A DNA stretch of 64,000 bases from Pseudomonas sp. MWU15-20650 (GTDB lineage: Bacteria > Pseudomonadota > Gammaproteobacteria > Pseudomonadales > Pseudomonadaceae). Within the stretch, counting starts at the first letter, position 1, and the number at the start of each line of letters is the position of its first letter. Positions 24,908 to 35,359 of this stretch are shown here, piece by piece. The notes under the pieces are model-generated. The model ran no database searches and was not told the origin of the DNA. It saw nothing but the letters and a program-made list of their open reading frames with translations. The DNA lies in assembly GCF_023242475.1 (NCBI RefSeq), contig NZ_JALJFG010000017.1, forward strand, positions 44,303 through 108,302, read 5' to 3'. The translations under genes and the position numbers were made by a program.

Positions 24908-25528
24908 ATGAAGAAGTTCGCTCTCGCTGCTGCTACCGCTCTGACCCTGGCCATGGGTGCTAACGTGGCCTTTGCTCAGACTTCCCAAGCTCCAATGACC
25001 CTGGCGGCAGGTGAAGCCACCAAGGCTAAGGAAAGTGTTTCGGATACTTGGATCACCACCAAAGTTAAATCCGATTTGCTGACCGAAAAAGGCATCCCTG
25101 GTTCGGACATCAAGGTAGAGACCAATAAAGGCGTGGTTTCCCTGTCGTCGACGGTTGCCATCTCTGACTCGCAGAAAGCTACTGCTGTAGCGATCACCAA
25201 GAAAATCAAAGGTGTTACTGCTGTTTCCGCCGACGGCCTGCTGGCAGGCGGTGCAACTAAAGCCGATAACGTCGACAAAACCAAAGCCGCAGCAGCTGAC
25301 GCTAAAGGCGCTACCTCTGACACCTGGATTACCACCAAAGTCAAAGCGGATCTGGTAACCGAAAAAGGCATTCCTGGCACCGACATCAAAGTCGAAACCA
25401 ACAAGGGCGTAGTTACCCTGTCCTCTTCTGTCGCAGTGACTGAAGCACAGAAAACTACTGCGGTGAATATCACCAAGCAAATCAAAGGCGTTAAAGCTGT
25501 ATCGGCCGATGGCCTGAAAGCAGAGTAA
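24908..25528 (+). CDS. Periplasmic protein with two BON domains (OsmY-like)
   Basis: BON domains are thought to bind phospholipid, and OsmY-type proteins protect the envelope under osmotic stress. The 206-residue protein has a signal peptide (MKKFALAAATALTLAMG, cleaved near AFA-QT) and two nearly identical BON domains. Each starts SDTWITTKVK and carries TEKGIPGSDIKVETNKGVV or its close copy, joined by a Lys/Ala linker at about 116-138. The near identity of the halves indicates an internal duplication. The RBS is AGGAG. A candidate sigma-54 promoter precedes it and a terminator follows. Confidence 0.9.
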   Translation: MKKFALAAATALTLAMGANVAFAQTSQAPMTLAAGEATKAKESVSDTWITTKVKSDLLTEKGIPGSDIKVETNKGVVSLSSTVAISDSQKATAVAITKKIKGVTAVSADGLLAGGATKADNVDKTKAAAADAKGATSDTWITTKVKADLVTEKGIPGTDIKVETNKGVVTLSSSVAVTEAQKTTAVNITKQIKGVKAVSADGLKAE

Positions 25529-25635
25529 CGTTCAAAGTTTCGTCTGAGCTAGACGGCGGCGGCTTAGGGTGAGTTAGATATCCACCTGATGCACCTCTGG
25601 AGTTCATGCGATCGACCACACGGATGTGGTCATTA

Positions 25636-25670
25636 CAGGCCCCGGCACTTGTGTCGGGGCCTGTTCTATT
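25636..25670 (+). terminator. Terminator of the BON-domain gene
   Basis: CAGGCCCCG pairs with CGGGGCCTG, followed by TTCTATT. Only repeat unit 1 has it. In units 2 and 3 a 36-bp segment between two AGG triplets (25637 and 25673) is missing, which removes the hairpin. Confidence 0.8.
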
Positions 25671-25697
25671 CCAGGTCGGAATATGATGATCAAAAAA

Positions 25698-25784
25698 GTG
25701 GGAGGGGGCTTGCTCCCGATGGCAGTGTGTCAGTCAGCTTATCTGTAGCTGATCCACCGTCATCGGGAGCAAGCCCCCTCCCAC
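25698..25784. repeat. REPIN copy 1
   Basis: GTGGGAGGGGGCTTGCTCCC and its inverted copy ending CCCCCTCCCAC flank a 35-40 base loop. The 87-base inverted pair is the REPIN architecture, a non-autonomous element mobilised by RAYT transposases in pseudomonads. Confidence 0.88.
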
Positions 25785-25808
25785 ATTTGGATGTACGCCA
25801 GCTTCCGG

Positions 25809-25925
25809 TTACTCAGCGTCCAGATGCATTGGCGTGACAACACGACCGTCTTTCTCTGCCTGCCCAAGGTAGTCCGTGATGACGCTGGCGCGATCCTGGC
25901 CCAGTTGGCGCATCGCTAACTTGAG
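25809..25925 (-). pseudogene. Duplicated fragment of the DUF748 gene 3' end, copy 1
   Basis: These 117 bases match 26421-26609 of the adjacent gene, beginning with the same stop codon on the - strand. Relative to the parent they lack 54 bp, 8 bp and 10 bp. There is no start codon or open frame; it is a passenger of the tandem duplication. Confidence 0.85.
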
Positions 25926-25998
25926 TACCACCTCTGGAGTTCATGCGACCGACCACACGGATATGGTCATTACAGGTCGGAATATGATGATCAAAAAA

Positions 25999-26085
25999 GT
26001 GGGAGGGGGCTTGCTCCCGATGGCAGTGTGTCAGTCAGCTCATCTGTAGCTGATCCACCGCCATCGGGAGCAAGCCCCCTCCCAC
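25999..26085. repeat. REPIN copy 2
   Basis: The same 87-base inverted REP pair as copy 1, with single-base changes in the loop (CATCTG for TATCTG, GCCATCG for GTCATCG). Confidence 0.88.
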
Positions 26086-26109
26086 ATTTGGATGTACGCC
26101 AGCTTCCGG

Positions 26110-26236
26110 TTACTCAGCGTCCAGATGCATTGGTGTGACGATACGACCGTCTTTCTCTGCCTGCCCAAGGTAGTCCTTGATGGCGCTGGCGGGATCCTGG
26201 CCCAGTTGGCGCATCGCTGGAGCTCCAGAACTTGAG
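26110..26236 (-). pseudogene. Duplicated fragment of the DUF748 gene 3' end, copy 2
   Basis: The 127 bases match parent positions 26421-26609 with a 54-bp deletion between AGGT direct repeats (26479 and 26533) and an 8-bp deletion near 26577-26586. The lengths agree exactly (189-54-8). The 8-bp loss shifts the frame, so it is non-coding. Confidence 0.85.
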
Positions 26237-26309
26237 TACCACCTCTGGAGTTCATGCGACCGACCACACGGAGGTGGTCATTACAGGTCGGAATATGATG
26301 ATCAAAAAA

Positions 26310-26396
26310 GTGGGAGGGGGCTTGCTCCCGATGGCAGTGTGTCAGTCAGCTTATCTGTAGCTGATCCACCGTCATCGGGAGCAAGCCCCCTCCCAC
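26310..26396. repeat. REPIN copy 3
   Basis: The 87-base inverted pair, 24 bases from the stop codon of the intact DUF748 gene. On the - strand it would form a stable hairpin at the 3' end of that mRNA. Confidence 0.88.
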
Positions 26397-26420
26397 ATTT
26401 GGATGTACGCCAGCTTCCGG

Positions 26421-29366
26421 TTACTCAGCGTCCAGATGCATTGGCGTGACAACACGACCGTCTTTCTCTGCCTGCCCAAGGTTGGCATCAATGAAGTACA
26501 CACGGTCATCTTGCAGTTGGCCTTTATCCACCAGGTAGTCCTTGATGGCGCTGGCGCGATCCTGGCCCAGTTGGCGCAACAGCACATCGCTGGAGCTCCA
26601 GAACTTGAGCACCCCGTCACGCAGTTTCGCGCTGCGTTCATCGTTGCTCAGGTCTTTCCATTCGGCCGGTGGTTGTTGTTTCAGGCGGGTGCGGTAGATG
26701 CCTTCCAGCAACGGCGCCTTTTCCTTCTCGGGCACCACAAGCAGCGATGCCTGGGCCGGGACTTTGTCACCACGACGCTGAAGGATTTTGTAGTAGTTGT
26801 ATTGGTACTCACGCTCCAGGCGCTGTGCGGCGAGGAAGGGACCGTCGCTGCTGGCGGCAGCCGTACCTTCGATTTCCAAGCGTAACGTCGGACGCTCTTT
26901 GAGTGCCTTGGCCAGCGTGTTCAGGGCGCCTTCGGTGTCCTTGCTCAACTCGCTGGAGCCCGCAGCGAAGGACACATTACCCAGGTCCTCAGAGCCGCCC
27001 CCGCTGATCAGGCCGCCAATGAATTTGAACGGCGCCGTTGCTGCGCGTACCACCAGGTTACGTAAGGTCTGCCACACGATGGGCATCACGCTGAACTGTG
27101 GGTTGTTCAAGTCACCCGTTACCGGCAGTTCAATCGAGATTTTGCCGTCGCTGTCCTTGAGCAGGGCGATCGCCAGGCGAATCGGCAAGTCCACGGCGTC
27201 GGCGCTGTCGACTTTCTCGCCCAGTTGCAGTTGCTCGACCACCACTTTGTTTTCGGCCTTCAATTGGCCCTTGGTGATCACGTAATGCAGGTCGAGGTTC
27301 AGGCGACCCTTGCGGATACGGAAACCGGCGAACTTACCCGAGTAAGGCGTGAGGGTGGTCAGTTCGACACGTTTGAAGCTGGTGGCAATATCCAGCGCGG
27401 CCATCGGGTCGAACGGGTTCACGCTGCCTTTGATGGTCACCGGTGCGTAGCGATCGACCTTGCCGTTGATATCGACGCTGGCCGGTTTGGCCTGGCGGCT
27501 GTCGATGGTGCCGATCTGGCCGTTAAGCTGTTGAATGGCGGTGGCAAAGTTGGGTGTAAGGCTGAAGTCGGCAAAGTTGGCCGAGCCGTCGTTGATCGCA
27601 ATCTGCCCGATGTGAATGCCCAGGGGCTTGTCTTTGCTCGACGCAGGTTTGGCCGCCGACTTGGTGCCACTGGAAGCCGGTTGCGGGATCAGCAAATCAT
27701 CGATGTTGGTGGTGCGGTCATCGTTGATCATGAAACGCGCATAGGGTTGCAGCAGGTTGATCTTATCGATCGACAGGCTTTCGCCATGCTGGTAATTCAC
27801 ACCTTCGAGCACCAGGCGCTGCCACTTGAGAAAATCTCGAGTCTTGAGGGTATCCAGGGTATGCAGTTGATCAACCTGTGCACGCCCCGTGACCTGGAGC
27901 GCCAATGGCTCGGTGCTTTTCAGGTTCACATCCAGGTTGCTGCCGAGCATGCCGCTGCGCAATTCCAGGCGAATGAACGGGCTGATATAGGATTGGGCAA
28001 CCCGCAGGTCGATGTCCTGGGTATTCACCTTCAGTTTGGCGCTGACCGGGTTGAGGTTGACCTCGCCGGTCGCCTGGATCTTGCCTTGCTTACCCAGGCC
28101 GGTGTCGATTTTCAGGCTAAAGGGGCTTTGGTTGAGGCTGTCGAAGTTTTGCACATCGACATTCAACGGGCCCAGCTCCAAGGCTACCGCAGGCTTGGCC
28201 TGGCGGTCGGCCAGGTGCACTTGATAATTACGCAGTTGCACATCCTTGAGCAGCACTTGCCAGGGTTTGCTCGGTGTTACAGGTTCCACTTTCGGGGCAT
28301 CAGCCGTTGCCGGCGTGGTGGCAGGTTCAGGCGCCTTTGCCGGCTTGCTCGGTTGGCTGGCGAACAGTTTCTGCCAGTCCAATTGGCCATCGGCTTCACG
28401 GGCAGCCCAGGTTTCCAGTTTGCTGCTGCGGATCTTGCCGACAACCACTTGCTGCTTGGCCAGGTCCACCGTGGTTTCGCTGACGTCCAGGCGCTCCAGT
28501 CGAGCCAACGGCCGGCCGTCCGGAGCCTTGATCGCGAATGGCGCGATGCTGGCGGCAGTGTTGGTCAGGTTCAGCTCGGTTTCTTTGGCCAGGCTGAATT
28601 TGTAGTCGGTATTGAAATTCAGCACGCCGTCTTCAAGTACCAGCGGCACCGCATCACGCACATACGGCCACCAGGCTTTCATCTTGCCGTCGGTGACTTT
28701 CAGCGTACCTTCGGACGTGATCGGCACGAGGCTGAAATTACCTTTCCAGTCGATCCGCCCACCTTCAGGGCCGGCGGCCACCAAGGTCATGTCGGCGTTA
28801 TCTTCCGGCAGGGTGCTGAGGTTTTTCAGTTCAAAGTCGAGTTTGTCGTAGAGGAACTCGATAGGTTCGCTGGGGCGCAGATCCTTGAAGTGCAGGTAAC
28901 CGCCCGCCAGCTTGATGCTGTCGATACGCAGCGGGAACGGCTTGGCATTGGGGTCGGCCGGGGTGGGCTCGCTCGGTGGCAGTTTGAACAGTTGGGCCAG
29001 GTTCAACTGGCCGGACTTGTCGAACAACAGTTCGGTCTTGGGCTGGTCCAGTTGCACATCGGCCAGATGCAGCGCACGCGTCCAGAGACTGTCGATCTGC
29101 AAGTTGGCGTAGAGGCGTTCGAACCCGACTTGCTCTTTGCCAGGCTCACCGATTTTCAGGCCCCATAACGTCAGCTCCAGGCTGAACGGGTTGAGCTCGA
29201 TACGCTCAATACGCGCGGGCACGGTGGCGTAATTGGCCAACTGTTGGTTGGCAATGCGAAGAGCAATGCCGGGCAAAATCAGGAAGCCCAGCAAGCTGTA
29301 CAAAGCAAGGGCGGCCAGCAAGGCGCCTATGGCGCGAATCAATCCTTTGGGCATGGGTGACGCCAT
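26421..29366 (-). CDS. Large envelope protein with DUF748 (AsmA-like)
   Basis: A 981-residue protein of the AsmA/DUF748 type. It has one N-terminal membrane helix (about 10-33, ALLAALALYSLLGFLILPGI) followed by a long beta-rich periplasmic region with repeated patterns. The C-terminal 130 residues (FAAGSSELSKDTEGALNTLAKAL) look like an OmpA-type segment. AsmA-like proteins are thought to form lipid-conducting bridges between membranes, but the role of this family is not established. An in-frame ATG at 29354 is an equally good start; neither has a clear RBS. Its 3' end is the source of the adjacent tandem fragments. Confidence 0.85.
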   Translation of the reverse strand: MASPMPKGLIRAIGALLAALALYSLLGFLILPGIALRIANQQLANYATVPARIERIELNPFSLELTLWGLKIGEPGKEQVGFERLYANLQIDSLWTRALHLADVQLDQPKTELLFDKSGQLNLAQLFKLPPSEPTPADPNAKPFPLRIDSIKLAGGYLHFKDLRPSEPIEFLYDKLDFELKNLSTLPEDNADMTLVAAGPEGGRIDWKGNFSLVPITSEGTLKVTDGKMKAWWPYVRDAVPLVLEDGVLNFNTDYKFSLAKETELNLTNTAASIAPFAIKAPDGRPLARLERLDVSETTVDLAKQQVVVGKIRSSKLETWAAREADGQLDWQKLFASQPSKPAKAPEPATTPATADAPKVEPVTPSKPWQVLLKDVQLRNYQVHLADRQAKPAVALELGPLNVDVQNFDSLNQSPFSLKIDTGLGKQGKIQATGEVNLNPVSAKLKVNTQDIDLRVAQSYISPFIRLELRSGMLGSNLDVNLKSTEPLALQVTGRAQVDQLHTLDTLKTRDFLKWQRLVLEGVNYQHGESLSIDKINLLQPYARFMINDDRTTNIDDLLIPQPASSGTKSAAKPASSKDKPLGIHIGQIAINDGSANFADFSLTPNFATAIQQLNGQIGTIDSRQAKPASVDINGKVDRYAPVTIKGSVNPFDPMAALDIATSFKRVELTTLTPYSGKFAGFRIRKGRLNLDLHYVITKGQLKAENKVVVEQLQLGEKVDSADAVDLPIRLAIALLKDSDGKISIELPVTGDLNNPQFSVMPIVWQTLRNLVVRAATAPFKFIGGLISGGGSEDLGNVSFAAGSSELSKDTEGALNTLAKALKERPTLRLEIEGTAAASSDGPFLAAQRLEREYQYNYYKILQRRGDKVPAQASLLVVPEKEKAPLLEGIYRTRLKQQPPAEWKDLSNDERSAKLRDGVLKFWSSSDVLLRQLGQDRASAIKDYLVDKGQLQDDRVYFIDANLGQAEKDGRVVTPMHLDAE

Positions 29367-29441
29367 CTATGTCGAACGAGAGTGCCTTGGAGTATGGCAC
29401 GGGAATTCGGTTCCGAAGAACACCGGGTGTTGGGATACTTC

Positions 29442-30458
29442 CTACAGTTGCAGGATCAGGGTCTTCAGCGGAGGTTGTTGGTCGCGCGATGGAAAGTCGG
29501 CCCCCGGTGTCATGACTTGCCAGTCGCGTACAGGGCGACCGGCCTTTTCCGCGCAGCGCAGCACCTGCTCGCGCCAGTCATCCATGCTGACTTTCGCCAG
29601 GTTGTTGCAGCAAATCAACACGCCATTGTCGGCGGTGGCCAGCAGCGCAGGCTTGAGCAGGCTTTGATAGTCGCGCAGCAGGTCGACGGTGCCGAAGGCG
29701 CTCTTGGCCCAGGCGGGAGGGTCCAGCAACACCAGGTCATACTGGCGTTGTTCCAGTCGCGGATAACTCGGCAGTTTCTGGCCGCGACGCTGGGTGATCG
29801 GCAGGCCCGCGAGTTGACGAATTGCCGGGAAGTAATCGGACTGTACAAACGTCATGGTCGGCAACTGCGAGTTAAGCACACCGTTTTCCCGTCCAACCGC
29901 CAGGTTCCCCTCGGCAAAGTCCAGGTTGCACACTTCGCTTGCGCCGCCGGCCGCCGCACTCAAGCCCACGCCACAGGTGTAGGCAAACAGGTTCAGCACG
30001 CTTTTGCCGGCGCTATGGTTCTTGACCCAGCCACGGGTGTTACGCAGGTCAAGGAACAGCAAGGGGTCCTGCCCGGCATGGCGCCCACGTACGCGGTAGT
30101 TGAGGCCCCATTCGTGGCCGACCAGGTCTTCCAGTGCGGCGGGCTCGGCGCGGTACACCGTGTCTTCGCGGTCGATTCGCGAGTTGCCACGGGAACGGTC
30201 GTTGTACACCAACAGCAATTCCAGGCCCATGTACTGATTGATCAGTAGATGCAGGTCCAACAGGTCGACGCTTTCCAGCGATTGGTGGAAGCTCTGCACC
30301 AGCAATTGCGGGCCGTAGCGGTCGATGGTCAGGCCACCGGCGCCTTCCTGGCTGCCGTGGAACAACCGATAGCAGTCTGTGCCTTGGGCATGCAGCTCGT
30401 TGATCAGGTCTTGGCGATGATCGAGTGCGGCGCGCAGCGCCTGATTCAAGGGAGTCAT
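29442..30458 (-). CDS. SAM-dependent RNA methyltransferase, RlmI-like
   Basis: A 338-residue class I methyltransferase of the RlmI/RlmK type. Visible are the GGLTIDRYG segment, a middle domain, the SAM-binding loop LNLFAYTCGVGLSAA and the catalytic-type motif DLVLLDPPAWAKS. The family methylates cytosine C5 or guanine in 23S rRNA. RlmI proteins start with a PUA domain of about 75 residues; here the protein starts close to where that domain ends, so it looks shorter. The exact target nucleotide cannot be assigned. Confidence 0.85.
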   Translation of the reverse strand: MTPLNQALRAALDHRQDLINELHAQGTDCYRLFHGSQEGAGGLTIDRYGPQLLVQSFHQSLESVDLLDLHLLINQYMGLELLLVYNDRSRGNSRIDREDTVYRAEPAALEDLVGHEWGLNYRVRGRHAGQDPLLFLDLRNTRGWVKNHSAGKSVLNLFAYTCGVGLSAAAGGASEVCNLDFAEGNLAVGRENGVLNSQLPTMTFVQSDYFPAIRQLAGLPITQRRGQKLPSYPRLEQRQYDLVLLDPPAWAKSAFGTVDLLRDYQSLLKPALLATADNGVLICCNNLAKVSMDDWREQVLRCAEKAGRPVRDWQVMTPGADFPSRDQQPPLKTLILQL

Positions 30459-30527
30459 GGAGCGCGCCTTGCTTGCGGGTAAATGAGGGCAATGTGGGCG
30501 CGGAGTTTAACAGCTATAGGCCGCTGC

Positions 30528-31397
30528 CTACATCAACCCCATCCGCCGATGGGCGCGTTGCACCGAACCATTGCGCATGGCCCAGCGCAATAATGGCGCA
30601 CTGCGCTTGACCCCGGCGCGGATCATCTGGCGTTGCAGCGGGCTCTGGTGTTGTTCGAGCAAACTGCTTGCCCAGTCTGGCAGCAGGTCGATCCCGGCCT
30701 GCATCATCAGGCTACTGAAAGGTTTGGCCAAGGTGCTGGGGGCGGGCGTATTGATCAGCAGGCGCAGGACTTCGCGGCTGCGCTCATCGCACAGCAGTTG
30801 CGGGCGGACGCGCGCTAGATAATCCGAAATGTCCTGGCGTGATCGCGGCACATGCCGAGCGCCCAGGCGTTCGGCAACCAAGGCAATTTCGCTGTAGTAC
30901 CGGTCTTGGTCTCGACCCGAAAGGTGCGGGTTGCGATAACGCAGGTGGGCGGCCAAAAAGTTGCTGACTTCAGCCACATGCACCCAGGTGAGCAGGTCCG
31001 GATCACTGGCCGCATAGGGCCGTCCATCCGGCGCATGGCCGACCACTTGCAGATGGATGGTGCGTACTTTTTCGATCAACCACTCAGCGTCTTTGCGTGA
31101 GCCGAAGGTGGTGCCTGAAATAAACTGCGAGGTGCGCCGCAAACGCCCGAGCATGTCCTGACGGAAATTCGAATGGTCCCACACGCCAGCCAGGGCCAGT
31201 GGGTGCAAGGCTTGCAGCATCAAGGCGCTGATACCGCCGATGAGCATGCTGCTGAAGTCGCCATGGACTTGCCAACTGACCGAGTCCGGCCCGAACAGGC
31301 CGGGATCGCCCTTGGGGTTTTCCAGGTCCAGTTGGCCGAGTGACAAGCCGGTGAGGCTCATCAGCTGGGTTTCGATACGGCTTCGGATAAATTCCAT
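30528..31397 (-). CDS. DUF2236 / MpaB-family oxygenase-like protein
   Basis: The 289-residue protein has the family features VHGDFSSMLIGGISALMLQALHP near the N-terminus and a central WVHVAEVSNFLAAHLRY segment with conserved histidines. The family includes a heme-binding latex-clearing type oxygenase and mycophenolate-pathway MpaB, but bacterial members are largely uncharacterised. It begins 33 bases after the acs stop on the same strand, so it may share a transcript with acs. No signal peptide is obvious. Confidence 0.82.
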   Translation of the reverse strand: MEFIRSRIETQLMSLTGLSLGQLDLENPKGDPGLFGPDSVSWQVHGDFSSMLIGGISALMLQALHPLALAGVWDHSNFRQDMLGRLRRTSQFISGTTFGSRKDAEWLIEKVRTIHLQVVGHAPDGRPYAASDPDLLTWVHVAEVSNFLAAHLRYRNPHLSGRDQDRYYSEIALVAERLGARHVPRSRQDISDYLARVRPQLLCDERSREVLRLLINTPAPSTLAKPFSSLMMQAGIDLLPDWASSLLEQHQSPLQRQMIRAGVKRSAPLLRWAMRNGSVQRAHRRMGLM

Positions 31398-31429
31398 GGC
31401 GACTCGGGTGTTCCTATCGGTTTAGGCGC

Positions 31430-33367
<1,938 letters not shown>

Positions 33368-33379
33368 GAGCGGTCCTTA

Positions 33380-33387
33380 TTCTTGTT
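33380..33387 (-). promoter_or_regulatory. A-rich Hfq/Crc-type motif at the acs ribosome binding site
   Basis: On the mRNA strand the sequence is AAAAACAAGAATAAGGA, containing AACAAGAA (AAnAAnAA) directly before the Shine-Dalgarno AAGGA. This is where Hfq with Crc blocks translation of catabolic mRNAs in pseudomonads. The site is seen; its activity is inferred. Confidence 0.65.
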
Positions 33388-33470
33388 TTTGCGACAAGCA
33401 ATAAAGATGCACCCTGTGGTAGGAGGGTTCAAGGCCAACGTCCAAACGAACGTTGGCCTTGGGGGCTGCG

Positions 33471-35135
33471 TCAGCCGCGGTGGCGACCGCGGAAGTAGTT
33501 GATCAGGCCCTGGGTCGAAGCATCCTCGGCCGAGGTTTCTTCAGCGCCGGTCAGGCGGTTATACACGCCTTTGCCCAACTCTTTGCCCAGCTCCACACCC
33601 CATTGGTCGAAGGCATTGATGCCCCAGACAACGCTCTGTACGAATACCTTGTGCTCATACATCGCCACCAGCGCGCCCAGGCGACGCGGGCTGATGCGCT
33701 CGACCACGATGGTGTTGCTCGGACGGTTGCCCGGGATCACCTTGTGCGGTGCCAGCTTCTGTACTTCGGCCTCAGGCAAGCCCTTTTCGCGCAACTCGGC
33801 TTCGGCTTCGCTGCGGGTCTTGCCGAGCATCAGTGCCTGGCTTTGGGACAGGCAGTTGGCGTACAGCCACTGATGGTGGTCGGACACCGGGTTGAAGCTG
33901 ACGATCGGCACGATGAAGTCGGCCGGGATCAGTTGGGTCCCTTGGTGCAGCAACTGATGGTAGGCATGCTGGCCGTTGCAACCTACGCCACCCCAGATCA
34001 CCGGGCCGGTATCGGTAGAGACCGGCGAACCGTCCTGGCGCACGCTCTTACCATTGGACTCCATGTCCAGCTGTTGCAGATGCTTGGTGATGTTGCGCAG
34101 GTAGTGGTCGTACGGCAGGATCGCGTGGCTCTGGGCACCCCAGAAATTACCGTACCACACGCCCAGCAAGCCCAGCAGCACTGGCATGTTCGCTTCGAAC
34201 GGGGCGTTCTGGAAGTGCTGGTCCATGGTGTAGGCACCGGACAGCAGTTCCTTGAAGTTGGACATGCCGATGGCCAGGGCGATGGGCAAGCCGATCGCGG
34301 ACCACAGCGAGTAACGCCCGCCGACCCAGTCCCACATCGGGAAAATGTTTTCTTCGCGGATACCGAAGGCCACGGCCGCAGCGTTGTTGCTGGAGACGGC
34401 AATGAAGTGGCGATACAGCTCGGCTTCCGAGCCACCCTGGGCCAGGTACCAGGCGCGGGCGGCCTGGGCGTTTTTCAGGGTTTCGAGGGTATTGAAGGAT
34501 TTGGACGAGACGATGAACAGCGTGGTCTCGGCGCGCAGCTTCATGGTCAGCTCGTGGAACTCGCTGCCGTCGATGTTCGCCAGGTAGTGGCAGCGCACAC
34601 CTTTATGGGCATAGGACAGCAGTGCCTCGGAGACCAGCTCCGGGCCGAGGAAGGAGCCACCGATACCGATGTTCACCACGTCGGTGATCGGCTTCTCGGT
34701 GTAGCCACGCCACAGGCCGTCATGGATGCGGCCAACCAGGTCAGTGATCTGGTTCAGTACCTTGTGCACATCCGGCATGATATTCACGCCGTTCACCGAC
34801 AGCTTGTCGCCCACCGGGCGACGCAGGGCGGTGTGCAGGGCAGGGCGGCCTTCGGACGAGTTGACCGGTTCGCCGGCGTACAGCGCGTCGATTGCAGCCT
34901 TGAGGTCGACTTCCTTGGCCAGTGCTACCAGCAGGTCACGGGTTTGGCTGGTGATCAGGTTTTTCGAGTAATCGAGGAAAAGCCCGCAGCTGCTCAAGGT
35001 GAACTCGGAAAAACGCTGCGGATCGGCATTGAACGCGTCGCGCATGCTGAAATCCTGCATGGCTTGGCGATGTTGAATGAGCGCTTGCCAGGCGGGCAGA
35101 GCGGTAACGTCATGAGGGGTGCGGTAGTACGCCAT
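33471..35135 (-). CDS. pgi: Glucose-6-phosphate isomerase
   Basis: Pgi interconverts glucose-6-phosphate and fructose-6-phosphate. In pseudomonads, which use the Entner-Doudoroff route, it serves the cyclic and gluconeogenic direction. The 554-residue protein has [11 protein letters not shown] near 150, the family signatures [15 protein letters not shown] and [10 protein letters not shown], and the catalytic Glu/His/Lys regions. Length and ends are normal. Confidence 0.97.
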   Translation of the reverse strand: MAYYRTPHDVTALPAWQALIQHRQAMQDFSMRDAFNADPQRFSEFTLSSCGLFLDYSKNLITSQTRDLLVALAKEVDLKAAIDALYAGEPVNSSEGRPALHTALRRPVGDKLSVNGVNIMPDVHKVLNQITDLVGRIHDGLWRGYTEKPITDVVNIGIGGSFLGPELVSEALLSYAHKGVRCHYLANIDGSEFHELTMKLRAETTLFIVSSKSFNTLETLKNAQAARAWYLAQGGSEAELYRHFIAVSSNNAAAVAFGIREENIFPMWDWVGGRYSLWSAIGLPIALAIGMSNFKELLSGAYTMDQHFQNAPFEANMPVLLGLLGVWYGNFWGAQSHAILPYDHYLRNITKHLQQLDMESNGKSVRQDGSPVSTDTGPVIWGGVGCNGQHAYHQLLHQGTQLIPADFIVPIVSFNPVSDHHQWLYANCLSQSQALMLGKTRSEAEAELREKGLPEAEVQKLAPHKVIPGNRPSNTIVVERISPRRLGALVAMYEHKVFVQSVVWGINAFDQWGVELGKELGKGVYNRLTGAEETSAEDASTQGLINYFRGRHRG

Positions 35136-35359
35136 CGCTGCGGGTTTCCTTTTTATTACGGGGACTGCCTTTAGGACACTTCAAAATCCGGAACGTCCTG
35201 CCGTTTATCACGCGGTTGATTCCAGACAGCGCTAACCAAGAGCGCAGGGCGATTACATTAAACCTAGCGTGTCGATATGTCTTGGCTTTGTCTGTGCTGT
35301 GGCCGGTACTTTTTTATACCGGCACAGCCGTCGGGGCAACAGATGCGGGTTGAGCGGGG
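35136..35359. other. pgi-panC gap where panD is usually found
   Basis: The 224 bases contain no ORF like PanD (about 126 residues). A strong AT-looped hairpin (GCCGGTA 35302-35308 with TACCGGC 35317-35323, extended by GCTGT/ACAGC) lies about 30 bases downstream of the panC stop, without a T-tract on either strand. The rest shows nothing recognisable beyond a likely pgi promoter region. Confidence 0.6.

Larger units (their letters stand above)
25592..26480. repeat. Tandem array: REPIN plus 3' end of the DUF748 gene, three copies
   Basis: Three direct repeats begin with CACCTCTGGAGTTCATGCG at 25592, 25929 and 26240. Each contains the REPIN and then DNA matching the tail of the - strand DUF748 gene. 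Unit 2 is 311 bp. Unit 1 is 337 bp because it keeps 36 bp with the BON-gene terminator and lacks another 10 bp (311+36-10). Unit 3 runs into the intact gene. Divergence is only a few substitutions, so the duplication looks recent. Confidence 0.93.

Noticed and set aside
26177..26449. Small ORFs (75-90 codons) inside the tandem array
   Set aside because: They cross REPIN arms and gene fragments, share the same artefactual frame in each copy and have no plausible starts.
25560..26490. CRISPR-like array
   Set aside because: Repeats are about 311 bp direct copies with internal inverted REPs; no short regularly spaced repeats or cas genes.
27225..29168. 647-codon + strand ORF opposite the DUF748 gene
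   Set aside because: No recognisable domain, unusual composition and no RBS; the - strand protein has a membrane helix and family features.
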